A DNA stretch of 64,000 nucleotides from JAICXG01 sp036825615 (GTDB taxonomy: Bacteria; Verrucomicrobiota; Verrucomicrobiia; Chthoniobacterales; UBA10450): the NCBI GenBank assembly GCA_036825615.1, contig DAISXY010000018.1, positions 1-64,000 on the forward strand, in the 5' to 3' direction. Positions 52,905 through 61,109 of the stretch are shown here, one piece after another. The notes under the pieces are model-generated. The model made no database searches and was not told the DNA's origin. It saw only the letters and a program-made list of their open reading frames with translations. A program made the translations under genes and the position numbers. The stretch's first letter is position 1. Each line of letters begins with the position of its first letter.

Positions 52905-53046
52905 GTCAGCCCGAGCGAAGTCGAGGGATCCCGTCGCATGACCGTGCAGCCTTCGCTGCAACTCCACTTTCTGTGGCTTGAGGGTGTGGTTTGGAGCAGT
53001 GCTTCACGGCTGTTCCGCGGAATCCCTCGACCGCGCTCGGGCTGAC
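52905..53046. repeat. GTCAGCCCGAGC palindromic element (family D)
   Basis: The ends GTCAGCCCGAGCGAAGTCGA and, inverted, GTCAGCCCGAGCGCGGTCGA match at 22 of 24 positions. The 142-bp element lies between the DUF6941 gene and the convergent DUF3309 gene. An element of the same design lies at 55379-55514, and a fragment at 5008. Confidence 0.75.
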
Positions 53047-53050
53047 TGCG

Positions 53051-53203
53051 CTAAACCCGCCCAAGCAGCGCGAGGATGATCACAATCAGGAGGATCAATC
53101 CAATCCCGCCAAAAGGGTAATAGCCCCAGCCGGTGCTGTAGGGCCAGGCGGGAAACGCTCCGATGAGGAGAAGGATGAGAATGAGTATCAGGATGGTTCG
53201 CAT
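53051..53203 (-). CDS. DUF3309 family tiny membrane protein
   Basis: A 50-residue protein starting MRTILILILILLLIG, then FPAWPYSTGWGYYPFGG, then IGLILLIVIILALLGRV: two hydrophobic helices around a Trp/Tyr/Gly loop, the DUF3309 pattern. Function is unknown; homologues are common and small. ATG 53203 precedes it on the minus strand. It is short but clearly protein-like. Confidence 0.8.
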   Translation of the reverse strand: MRTILILILILLLIGAFPAWPYSTGWGYYPFGGIGLILLIVIILALLGRV

Positions 53204-53212
53204 AGGATTTTT

Positions 53213-53227
53213 AACTAACGACTAACG
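53213..53227. repeat. tandem ACTAACGA pair
   Basis: ACTAACGACTAACGATCC holds two overlapping ACTAACGA words, near-copies of the dispersed CCTAACGA motif. It lies in the gap between DUF3309 and purA and is the only tandem arrangement that I found. Confidence 0.5.
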
Positions 53228-53382
53228 ATCCTTGTAGTTTGCCTCAGTTCGTTTCTCGCCCCGCGGGTGGTCTTATCCCCAAATGCGGCTTGCGCGGCCG
53301 GGGGCTCACCCTATGGTTCGACGGCAACGGCCGTAGAGTTCGCCCAACGGGTCTCCGGCAGTTGCTCGCGAAGAGCAACACG

Positions 53383-54651
53383 ATGGCAAACACGATTCTG
53401 ATCGGCGCGCAGTGGGGCGACGAGGGCAAGGGCAAAATCATCGATGTCCTGACTGCCAAAAGCGACATCGTCGTCCGCAGCCAGGGCGGGAACAACGCCG
53501 GACACACCGTCATTCACGGCGGCAAAAAATTTGTGCTCCACCTCATCCCCTCGGGCATTTTGCGCGCGCGAAAAATCTGCGTCATCGGCAACGGGGTCGT
53601 GATCGACCCGGTCGCGCTCGTGGCCGAGATTGAAGGCTTGCGAAAGCTCGGGATCCGGATCGGAAAGAACCTGCTCATTAGCGACTGCGCGCATCTCGTC
53701 CTGCCCTATCACCGCGCGCTCGACGAGCAGCGCGAGTCGCTCAAAGGCCGCGGCAAGATCGGCACGACCAAGCGCGGGATCGGTCCCGCCTACGGCGACA
53801 AAGCCGCGCGCACCGGATTGCGCATGGCCGACCTGATGCAGCCCGAGCTTTTCACCAAAAAACTCCGGGCGAAAATGCGGGAAAATAACAGCATCCTGAA
53901 AGCGCTCGGCGCCCGGCCGATTTCGTTCGAGAAAGTGCGCGACGATTTTCTTAAGGCCGGCGAACAACTCCGGCCCTTCGTCGCCAACACCGTCGTCTAT
54001 CTGCACAAGGCGATGCAGATGGGAAAAGAAATTCTTTTCGAAGGGGCGCAGGGAACTTTTCTCGATCTCGATCACGGGACTTACCCTTATGTGACTTCTT
54101 CGAATACAACTGCGGGCGGCGCCTGTACCGGAACGGGAGTGCCGCCCCATCGAATGGATCGTGTCGTCGGCGTGATGAAGGCTTATACCACGCGCGTCGG
54201 CGAAGGCGCGTTGCCGACCGAAGACGAAACCATCGCCGGGATGCTGCACGAGATGGGCCGGGAATTCGGCGCGACCACGGGGCGGGCGCGGCGCTGCGGC
54301 TGGTTCGACGCCGTCGCAACTCATTATGCGGCGATGATCAATGGGATTGATGAGCTGGCGATCACCAACCTCGACGGGCTCGACCGGCTCGACCCGCTCA
54401 AGATTTGTGTCGCCTACAAGCTGGATGGCCAGATCCTCGACGTGCCCCCGAGCGACGCCGCGCAATGGATCCGTTGCCGGCCAATCTATCTCGAAATGCC
54501 GGGCTGGAAACGCTCCATCGAGCAGGCAAAGAAGTTTGCTGACTTACCTAACGAGGCCAGGAGTTATGTCCGCCGCATCAGCGAGCTGACCGGTCCTCGC
54601 CTAACGATGATAAGTGTCGGCCCGGCTCGTGGGCAAACGATCTTCCTTTAA
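53383..54651 (+). CDS. purA: adenylosuccinate synthetase
   Basis: Makes adenylosuccinate from IMP, aspartate and GTP. The 422-residue protein begins ANTILIGAQWGDEGKGK with the GTP loop, then GGNNAGHTV, KFVLHLIPSG, GTTKRGIGPAYGDKAAR and FEGAQGTFLDLDHGTYPYVTS. ATG 53383 was chosen at the family N-terminus. It is followed after 5 bp by uppS, so the two are probably co-transcribed. CCTAACGA copies at 54547 and 54600 are read as PNE and LT. Confidence 0.96.
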   Translation: MANTILIGAQWGDEGKGKIIDVLTAKSDIVVRSQGGNNAGHTVIHGGKKFVLHLIPSGILRARKICVIGNGVVIDPVALVAEIEGLRKLGIRIGKNLLISDCAHLVLPYHRALDEQRESLKGRGKIGTTKRGIGPAYGDKAARTGLRMADLMQPELFTKKLRAKMRENNSILKALGARPISFEKVRDDFLKAGEQLRPFVANTVVYLHKAMQMGKEILFEGAQGTFLDLDHGTYPYVTSSNTTAGGACTGTGVPPHRMDRVVGVMKAYTTRVGEGALPTEDETIAGMLHEMGREFGATTGRARRCGWFDAVATHYAAMINGIDELAITNLDGLDRLDPLKICVAYKLDGQILDVPPSDAAQWIRCRPIYLEMPGWKRSIEQAKKFADLPNEARSYVRRISELTGPRLTMISVGPARGQTIFL

Positions 54652-54656
54652 GAGCC

Positions 54657-55367
54657 ATGGCTGCATCAGGGAAAATTCCGCGTCACATTGCCATCATTAT
54701 GGATGGCAACGGCCGCTGGGCGAAAGAGCGCGGCCTGCCGCGGATCAAGGGCCACGAGGAAGGTGCGAAAGCAGTCCGGGCCTGCGTCGAAGGGTGCGGC
54801 GAGTTAAAGGTGGAATTTCTCACTCTCTACGCCTTTTCGGCCGAGAACTGGCGCCGGCCGAAAGGCGAAGTCTCCGCCCTGATGCATTTACTCGAGCGCT
54901 TTCTCAAGGAGAAAACTGCCGAACTGGTGGAGAAAAACGTCCGTCTCCAGGCAATCGGGCGCCTGACTGATTTACCCGAGCCATGCCAGAAACAACTGCA
55001 TCGCGCGATCGAGCAGACCGCGCATAACAACGGACTTACTCTTATTCTCGCGCTTAGTTATGGCGGCCGGCTCGAAATCATCGACGGGATCAAGAGTCTG
55101 CTTCGCGCGGTCGAACAGGGACACATCGATCCGGCGATGATCGACGTCGAGATGTTCAGCAAGCATCTTTATACCCGCTATTATCCCGACCCGGACCTGC
55201 TCATTCGCACCTCGGGCGAGATGCGGCTCTCCAACTTTCTCCTCTGGCAGCTTTCCTATACCGAAATGTACGTAACCCCGAAGCTTTGGCCCGACTTCAC
55301 GAAGGAAGATTTGATCGAAGCCGTGAAAGAGTTCGGCCGTCGCCAGCGCCGCTACGGCGGAGTCTAG
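54657..55367 (+). CDS. uppS: isoprenyl transferase (UPP synthase)
   Basis: A cis-prenyltransferase that elongates farnesyl diphosphate to the C55 lipid carrier. The 236-residue protein has IAIIMDGNGRWAKERGLPRI with the catalytic aspartate, TLYAFSAENWRRP, and a late RTSGEMRLSNFLLWQ pyrophosphate-binding motif. It lies 5 bp after purA. It works with UppP, encoded about 2 kb upstream. Confidence 0.95.
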   Translation: MAASGKIPRHIAIIMDGNGRWAKERGLPRIKGHEEGAKAVRACVEGCGELKVEFLTLYAFSAENWRRPKGEVSALMHLLERFLKEKTAELVEKNVRLQAIGRLTDLPEPCQKQLHRAIEQTAHNNGLTLILALSYGGRLEIIDGIKSLLRAVEQGHIDPAMIDVEMFSKHLYTRYYPDPDLLIRTSGEMRLSNFLLWQLSYTEMYVTPKLWPDFTKEDLIEAVKEFGRRQRRYGGV

Positions 55368-55378
55368 TGCCGCCCGGT

Positions 55379-55514
55379 CGTCATCCTGAGCGGAGCGCAG
55401 CCCCGAAAGTTTTCGGGGAAGGATCCCGTCGAGCTACTGGGAATGAGGCGAGCTATCCCAGCAGCAATGCGTCCCGGTAACTCCACGGGATCCCTCGACT
55501 GCGCTCGGGATGAC
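55379..55514. repeat. GTCATCCTGAGC palindromic element (family D)
   Basis: A 136-bp element with ends GTCATCCTGAGC and, inverted, GTCATCCCGAGC, an internal CCCCGAAAG/TTTTCGGGG hairpin, and GGATCCC near both ends. It lies between uppS and the convergent hemW and may also serve as a 3' stop structure. Its right half matches the fragment at 5008. Confidence 0.75.
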
Positions 55515-55530
55515 GAGGGTGGTGGCCAGC

Positions 55531-56667
55531 TCAGATAAACGCCTCTGCCACCGAATCAGCCAGGAAACGACCGGCGCGGGTAAGCACATAACGATCGGCC
55601 GAAGGTTCCATCAGTCCCAGCCTGACGAATTCGTCGACTTCGTTAGGCCGATTCAGGATCCACTTCGCCGGCACCCCATTATTGGTCCGCAACGAAAGCG
55701 CGATCGCTTCGGTTCGTTTCATTTCGGGCGTAAGCACTTCATCTCCGGTCGCGGCAGAGCCCCCGCCCAAAATCAGATCGGCATAGCGTCTGTAATCCGG
55801 GATATTTTTCCACCGTCGCCGCCCGATCGTCGACACCGCGCTCGGGCCGATCCCGAGATAATCCTGACCGCTCCAGTAGGCGCGATTGTGCACCGATTCG
55901 AAACCAGGCTTCGCATAGTTCGATACCTCGTAATGTTCGAACCCGGCCGCGCCTAACATTTCGTCGGCGAGAACAAAAAACTCCGCATCCGCTTCCGGGT
56001 CGCTCCGCAGTTCGCCGCTCTCGTGCCGGCGCAGGAACTCGGTGTCTTCCTCGTATGTGAGGCAGTAGGTCGAGATATGTTCCGGCTTGAGTGCGATCGC
56101 GCGCTCCAAGGTCTCCTGCCATTGCGCGAGCGTCTGACCCGGGAGGCCGAACATCAGATCGACGTTCAGGTTCGTGAACCCACTCCGCCGCAGGAGATGA
56201 AAGGTGCTCTCGGCCTGCGCTGCGGAATGATCCCGGCCTAACAATGCCAGGAGCGCGTCGTCAAAAGCTTGCACACCGAGACTAATCCGGGTCACTCCCA
56301 GGTGGTGCAGCAGTTTCGCTTTCCGCTCCGAGACGCTGCCCGGGTTTGCTTCAAAGGTCCATTCCTGTAACCGCGAGAGATCGAGCCGGCCCTGAAAACC
56401 TTCCAGCAGTTTTTCGATCTGGCTCGTCGTTAGGGCAGTCGGCGTTCCGCCGCCGAAGAAAACTGTCTTCGGCCGCAGCGCCATGGTTCCAGCGAAGGTT
56501 GAAAGCTCGGCCAAAAGCGCGTCGCAGAATCGTGCCGTCTGCCTCGGGTCAGGGCGTGTCTTGTAGAAGGCGCAGTAGGGGCAAATCCGGGCGCAAAACG
56601 GGATGTGGACGTAGATGTGCCGCGGCCCACCGGCGCCGCGCGGGTTGTCATTCAGGGACTCGCCCAT
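55531..56667 (-). CDS. hemW: radical SAM heme chaperone / coproporphyrinogen oxidase-like protein
   Basis: The 378-residue radical SAM protein has the CARICPYCAFY cluster motif (CxxxCxxC) at about residues 27-34, FFGGGTPTAL as the GGGTP segment, FEANPGS and GLPGQTLAQW. It lacks a fifth cysteine typical of true HemN, which supports the HemW heme-chaperone group. It is divergent from the DUF362 gene. Three CCTAAC-type words lie inside. Confidence 0.9.
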   Translation of the reverse strand: MGESLNDNPRGAGGPRHIYVHIPFCARICPYCAFYKTRPDPRQTARFCDALLAELSTFAGTMALRPKTVFFGGGTPTALTTSQIEKLLEGFQGRLDLSRLQEWTFEANPGSVSERKAKLLHHLGVTRISLGVQAFDDALLALLGRDHSAAQAESTFHLLRRSGFTNLNVDLMFGLPGQTLAQWQETLERAIALKPEHISTYCLTYEEDTEFLRRHESGELRSDPEADAEFFVLADEMLGAAGFEHYEVSNYAKPGFESVHNRAYWSGQDYLGIGPSAVSTIGRRRWKNIPDYRRYADLILGGGSAATGDEVLTPEMKRTEAIALSLRTNNGVPAKWILNRPNEVDEFVRLGLMEPSADRYVLTRAGRFLADSVAEAFI

Positions 56668-56840
56668 AAAGTTTCATCATCGCCGCTCGTTTCTCGCGCT
56701 CAATCGCTTTTCTTTTCTTCAGCCTCGGATGCGCCTTCGCCCAGCCGCAGCCGGCCGCGCCCACCCCCTCCGTCGTCTACCGCGCGCAAAACCAGAACGC
56801 GATTCGCGATTACAAAACCAATCCCGAGCTCGTCCGGCGA

Positions 56841-57728
56841 ATGACTAATGCGCTCGTGCTCGCGGTCACGCGCCAGCCGGACATTGCGAGTGCGTGGCGA
56901 TCGCTGGTCCAGCCTAACGACCGCATCGGGATCAAAATTTCCGCCGCCGGCGGCGAGCTTTTTACTACCCACCGCGACATCGTGAACGCGATCGTCGATG
57001 GCCTGGTCGCGGCCGGTCATTCCCGGCGCGACATCATTGTCTGGGATAAATCGTTAGGCGGAATGAAGGACGCCGGCTACAGCGCGGCCGACGGCTATCA
57101 GTTGCGCGCCATCGAGCCGCGCGACGGGTACCATCCCAAGGCGGTTTTCTCCGCCCCGATTCTCGGCAACCTCATCTGGGGCGACTTCGAATACATCGGC
57201 AACCGCGGCGAGGTCCCGCTCCTGAGCGAGACGGAAAACACCAGCAGCGTCAGTCATTTCTCAAAAATCGTCGCGAGCGAGGTGACCAAGATCATCAACG
57301 TCCCGGTCCTGAGCGACAGCGTGCGCAATGGCATCGCGGGTTGTCTCTACAACGTCACGATCCCAAACGTCGATAACTGGCGGCGTTTCGGCGGCCCGCC
57401 CGATTTCGGCGCGAGCAGCATTCCGGAAATGTTCGCTGACCCGCATATCCGGCCGAAAGTCGTGCTCAACCTGATGGATGGATTGCTCGCGCAATATGCG
57501 GGCGGCCCGGAGTCGCAGCCCGCCTACGCCTTTCCTTTCGCCACCATCTACGCCAGCCGTGATCCGGTCGCGATTGATGCGGTCGCGCTCAAACACCTCG
57601 AAGAATGGCGTGCCCGACGCAAAGTGCCGCCGATCGGCAAAAGCGGCGACCAGGTGGAGGTTGCGGCGGAGATGGGACTCGGTAACGCCGATCTTTCGCG
57701 GATCGAAATCCGGGACGTCGGTCCGTGA
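56841..57728 (+). CDS. DUF362 domain protein, probably exported
   Basis: Encodes 295 residues from ATG 56841, with IGIKISAAGGELFTTHRDIV, HSRRDIIVWDKSLGG, and a late YASRDPVAIDAVALKHLE, matching DUF362. The same frame is open upstream to 56670 and reads a signal-like segment (IAFLFFSLGCAFAQPQ) and PSVVYRAQNQNAIRDYKT, but has no ATG, GTG or TTG; ATC at 56676 or 56679 is the only near-start. The true start is therefore probably upstream and non-standard, or a frameshift is present. Its stop overlaps the squalene-synthase-like gene by 4 bp. Confidence 0.83.
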   Translation: MTNALVLAVTRQPDIASAWRSLVQPNDRIGIKISAAGGELFTTHRDIVNAIVDGLVAAGHSRRDIIVWDKSLGGMKDAGYSAADGYQLRAIEPRDGYHPKAVFSAPILGNLIWGDFEYIGNRGEVPLLSETENTSSVSHFSKIVASEVTKIINVPVLSDSVRNGIAGCLYNVTIPNVDNWRRFGGPPDFGASSIPEMFADPHIRPKVVLNLMDGLLAQYAGGPESQPAYAFPFATIYASRDPVAIDAVALKHLEEWRARRKVPPIGKSGDQVEVAAEMGLGNADLSRIEIRDVGP

Positions 57729-58654
57729 ACGCGATTCTCAAATCGGTCTCGCGATCGTTCTATCTCACGATCCGCTTTTTGCCCGGGCCGATGCGTGAAC
57801 CGGTCAGCCTCGCTTATCTCCTCGCCCGCGCCACCGATACCATCGCTGACACCGCAGCCATTCCGGCGGAAACGCGCCTAACGACTTTGCGCGAACTGGC
57901 GCGCGTGATCGCAGGTGAGCAGGATTTTTCAGGGATCGAGAAAAACTTGGGTGAATTCGCGGCCCAGCAGAGCGACCCTGCGGAACGCAGGTTGATCGAG
58001 AATCTCGGCAAAGCCTGGCAATGGCTCACAAAGCTCGAGCCAGCCGATCGTGCCGACGTTCGGGCGCTACTGAAAACGATCACGCGCGGCCAGCGACTCG
58101 ATCTCGAGCGCTTCGGCAACCCGGGCGCGACGAAGTCGCTGCGAACCGCGGCCGAGCTGGAGGAATACACCTATCTTGTCGCGGGCTGCGTCGGCGAATT
58201 CTGGACCACTCTCGGTTTTCGCAAGATGTCCAACTTTGCCACGCGTTCGCCGGAACAGATGGCGAGGCTTGGAATTGCTTACGGCAAGGGCTTGCAGCTC
58301 ATCAACGTCCTGCGTGACCGGTCGACTGATCTGACGAATGGCCGTGACTATCTGCCGGCGGAAGAAACCGGTGTGACCCCGCTGGCCGAGGTCTTCCAGC
58401 GCTGGCTCAACCAGGCCGAGGAGAGAATCACAACTGGCATTGACTACTGCACCAGCCTGACGAACTGGCGCGTGCGTTATGCCACCGCGCTTCCGGCCCT
58501 CATCGGCAAACGCACCATCGTACTCCTGCGAGAGAGCGGACCCGACAAACCGCGGATGAAAATTTCGCGCAACGAAGTGCGTCGCATCCTGCTCAGCGCT
58601 CTGTCAGCCAGCATCTCAGCCTCAGGTGTGCGGAAGTTATTCGATCGCCTATGA
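57725..58654 (+). CDS. squalene/phytoene synthase family protein
   Basis: Condenses two prenyl diphosphates head to head. The 309-residue all-helical enzyme has the first aspartate-rich site LLARATDTIADT and the second, QLINVLRDRSTDLTNGRDYL. It starts at GTG 57725, overlapping the DUF362 stop. No hpn or crt partners are in the window, so squalene versus phytoene cannot be decided. Confidence 0.88.
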   Translation: MNAILKSVSRSFYLTIRFLPGPMREPVSLAYLLARATDTIADTAAIPAETRLTTLRELARVIAGEQDFSGIEKNLGEFAAQQSDPAERRLIENLGKAWQWLTKLEPADRADVRALLKTITRGQRLDLERFGNPGATKSLRTAAELEEYTYLVAGCVGEFWTTLGFRKMSNFATRSPEQMARLGIAYGKGLQLINVLRDRSTDLTNGRDYLPAEETGVTPLAEVFQRWLNQAEERITTGIDYCTSLTNWRVRYATALPALIGKRTIVLLRESGPDKPRMKISRNEVRRILLSALSASISASGVRKLFDRL

Positions 58655-58676
58655 CCTACCGATCAAGCAAGACATC

Positions 58677-58766
58677 ACTCTCTCTCCCCGTGGGCCGCAA
58701 CGCAGCTCGCGCAGCGAGCGAGGCCGGGCTTTCAAAGACGCGCGCGCGAAGCGCGGCAGTGAGGGC
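58677..58766. repeat. dispersed repeat, family A copy 3
   Basis: CACTCTCTCTCCCCGTGGGC, CGCAACGCAGCTCGCGCAGC, GAGCGAGGCCGGGCTTTC, AAAGACGCGCGCGC and GCGGCAGTGAGGGC form a full-length copy in the same orientation as copy 1. It lies in the gap between the synthase stop and the convergent uvrB stop. Confidence 0.75.
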
Positions 58767-58777
58767 CAAGGCACACG

Positions 58778-61018
58778 CTACACCCGCGACCGTCGCCGCC
58801 CCGAGCTGCGCGAGTATCTTACCGGCTTGCGCTTCGGTTCTATTCTTGTTAGGCCGGTGCCGCTCTTCACTTCCATGATTTGATCGCGGAGGAGCGCGGC
58901 CCGTTCGAACTCGAGGTTGGCCGAGGCTTGCTGCATCTCCTCCTCCAGTTCGCGCAGTAACTCCGTGAGATCGAAGTCACCACCGCTCTCCTGGATAACC
59001 GAAGCCGCTATCTCGCGCCCGCGCAGAATCGTGTGCAGACTTTCCTGCACCGCTCGCCGCACCGTCTGCGGTGTAATCCCATGCTTCTCGTTGTACTCCA
59101 TCTGTTTCGCCCGCCGATAATCGGAGATGGACATCAGCGCCTGCATGCTTTGAGTGACGCTGTCGGCAAAGAGGACGACTTCGCCGTTAATGTGGCGCGC
59201 AGCGCGCCCCGCCGTCTGGATAAGTGAAGTCTGGCTCCGCAGGAAACCTTCCTTATCAGCGTCGAGAATACAGACTAACGAAACCTCCGGTAGGTCGAGC
59301 CCTTCCCTTAGCAGGTTAATGCCGACCAGGATATCAAACTCCGCCGCGCGCAAGCCGCGCAGAATTTCCACCCGCTCAATTGTATCGATGTCACTGTGCA
59401 GGTAACGCACCTTCAAGCCTACATCGCGCAAATAGTCAGCCAGGTCTTCGGCCGTGCGCTTTGTCAGCGTCGTAACAAGGACACGCTCCTGCGCTTCCAC
59501 CCGTTGCCGGCAGAGCTCAATCGTGTCGTCGATCTGGTTCTTGAGCGGCTTCAGAGTAATCTTGGGATCGAGTAGACCGGTCGGTCGAATGATCTGCTCA
59601 ACCACAAGGGGTGCACCGGGCGTGTCGACGTCAAACTCTTCCGGTGGCTGATCAGTCCGTGAAAGTTGTAGCCGGGGGCGCCGACCCCGGCCAGGCGGTT
59701 CGGTGAGTTTGCCGGCGCCGGAGTCACCGCCTCCGGCTACAGCAAATGGCACCAGTTCCTCCTCACCGATTCGCGCCCGTTTATGTGGAAAGTAAGTCTT
59801 GTTTCCGACAACACTGTTTTGTATCTCAAACTCCGCCGGCGTCGCACTTACGTAGATCACCTGATTGGTTAGTTTCATGAACTCATCGAAGTTGAGCGGC
59901 CGGTTATCGAGCGCGCTCGGGAGGCGAAATCCGTATTCGACCAGCACGGTCTTGCGCGAGCGGTCGCCTTCATACATCCCGCCGATCTGAGGAATCGTGG
60001 CGTGGGACTCGTCAACCACGAGAAGGAAGTCTTTCGGAAAAAAATCAAGCAACGTGAACGGCCTCGAGCCGGCCGGGCGGCCGGAAAGGTGGCGCGAGTA
60101 ATTCTCGATCCCGTTGCAGAAACCCATCTCCTGCAACATCTCGAGATCATACTCGGTGCGCATCTTGAGTCGCTGCGCTTCGAGTAACTTCCCCTGACCT
60201 TCCAGCACTTTGATCCGGTCATCTAACTCGGCTCGGATCGTAGTCAGAGCGCGATTCAACTTATCTGCCGGAGTGACAAATTGCTTCGCGGGGAAAAAGG
60301 TGATCACCCCAAGCGACTCATGAGCATGCCCGGTCAGCGGATCGAAGCGCGTGATCGCATCCAGCTCGTCTCCGAAGAATTCCAGGCGCACGGCTTCCTC
60401 ATCTGCGGTCGCGGGATAAACCTCAACCACATCGCCGCGCACCCGAAACCGGCCGCGGACGAAGTTCACGTCGTTGCGCTCATAGAGCATGTCGACGAGC
60501 CGGCTGAGCACGGCTTCGCGTGAGATATGTTGGCCGCGCTTCACCGTCAAGAGCATGCGCTCGTAATCTTCCGGCGAAGTAATGCCATAGATACAGGAGA
60601 CACTTGCGACGACGATCGTATCACGGCGCGAGAGGAGCGCGCTCGTCGCGGAGAGCCGAAGCCGTTCGATCTCCTCATTAATGGATGAGTCTTTCTCGAT
60701 GTAAGTGTCAGAGCGCGGGATATAGGCCTCCGGCTGGTAATAGTCGAAGTAACTCACGAAATACTCGACCGCATTGCGGGGGAAGAACTGCTTGAATTCT
60801 GAGTAAAGCTGGGCCGCAAGGGTCTTGTTATGGGAAATAATCAGGACGGGCCGGTCCAGTTCGCGAATGACATTGGCAACGGTGAATGTTTTTCCCGAAC
60901 CAGTCACACCGAGGAGCGTCTGGTGCCGGTTGCCGGCCTCGACCGACTTGATGAGTTTTGCGATCGCCTGCTCCTGGTCGCCGCGCGGGCGGTATTTGCT
61001 TTCGAGCTGATAAGACAT
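58778..61018 (-). CDS. uvrB: excinuclease ABC subunit B
   Basis: The nucleotide-excision-repair damage-verification helicase. The 746-residue protein has Walker A GVTGSGKT (residues 37-44), the beta-hairpin YYQPEAYIPRSDTYIEKD, IIRPTGLLDPK, the helicase motifs HSDIDTIERVEI and QTAGRAARHINGE, and a C-terminal UVR helix pair. It is longer than the usual 660-690 because residues 426-451 are the translation of an in-frame 75-bp palindromic element, set in an already extended loop before VVEQIIRPTG. All catalytic motifs are intact, so the protein is expected to work. Confidence 0.95.
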   Translation of the reverse strand: MSYQLESKYRPRGDQEQAIAKLIKSVEAGNRHQTLLGVTGSGKTFTVANVIRELDRPVLIISHNKTLAAQLYSEFKQFFPRNAVEYFVSYFDYYQPEAYIPRSDTYIEKDSSINEEIERLRLSATSALLSRRDTIVVASVSCIYGITSPEDYERMLLTVKRGQHISREAVLSRLVDMLYERNDVNFVRGRFRVRGDVVEVYPATADEEAVRLEFFGDELDAITRFDPLTGHAHESLGVITFFPAKQFVTPADKLNRALTTIRAELDDRIKVLEGQGKLLEAQRLKMRTEYDLEMLQEMGFCNGIENYSRHLSGRPAGSRPFTLLDFFPKDFLLVVDESHATIPQIGGMYEGDRSRKTVLVEYGFRLPSALDNRPLNFDEFMKLTNQVIYVSATPAEFEIQNSVVGNKTYFPHKRARIGEEELVPFAVAGGGDSGAGKLTEPPGRGRRPRLQLSRTDQPPEEFDVDTPGAPLVVEQIIRPTGLLDPKITLKPLKNQIDDTIELCRQRVEAQERVLVTTLTKRTAEDLADYLRDVGLKVRYLHSDIDTIERVEILRGLRAAEFDILVGINLLREGLDLPEVSLVCILDADKEGFLRSQTSLIQTAGRAARHINGEVVLFADSVTQSMQALMSISDYRRAKQMEYNEKHGITPQTVRRAVQESLHTILRGREIAASVIQESGGDFDLTELLRELEEEMQQASANLEFERAALLRDQIMEVKSGTGLTRIEPKRKPVRYSRSSGRRRSRV
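59667..59741. repeat. 75-bp palindromic element inserted in frame within uvrB
   Basis: The left arm TGTAGCCGGGGGCGCCGACC and, inverted, the right arm TGTAGCCGGAGGCGGTGACT agree at about 20 of 24 positions. The length is exactly 25 codons. On the uvrB strand it reads AVAGGGDSGAGKLTEPPGRG and then RRPRLQ, a low-complexity Gly/Pro/Arg stretch unlike the flanking protein. It resembles a mobile palindrome of the REP or RPE kind carried inside a gene. Confidence 0.78.
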
Positions 61019-61109
61019 TCGGCGGCAATATGCGCCATCCGGTCGCGCGCAACAACGGATCGAAGCGCATCTCCTGCTCTCGCTGCGTAGCGGCTAAAGA
61101 TAATCCCGG

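Noticed and set aside
52991..53218. A 75-codon plus-strand frame opposite DUF3309
   Set aside because: It is highly charged and lacks any family feature; the minus-strand DUF3309 frame explains the sequence.
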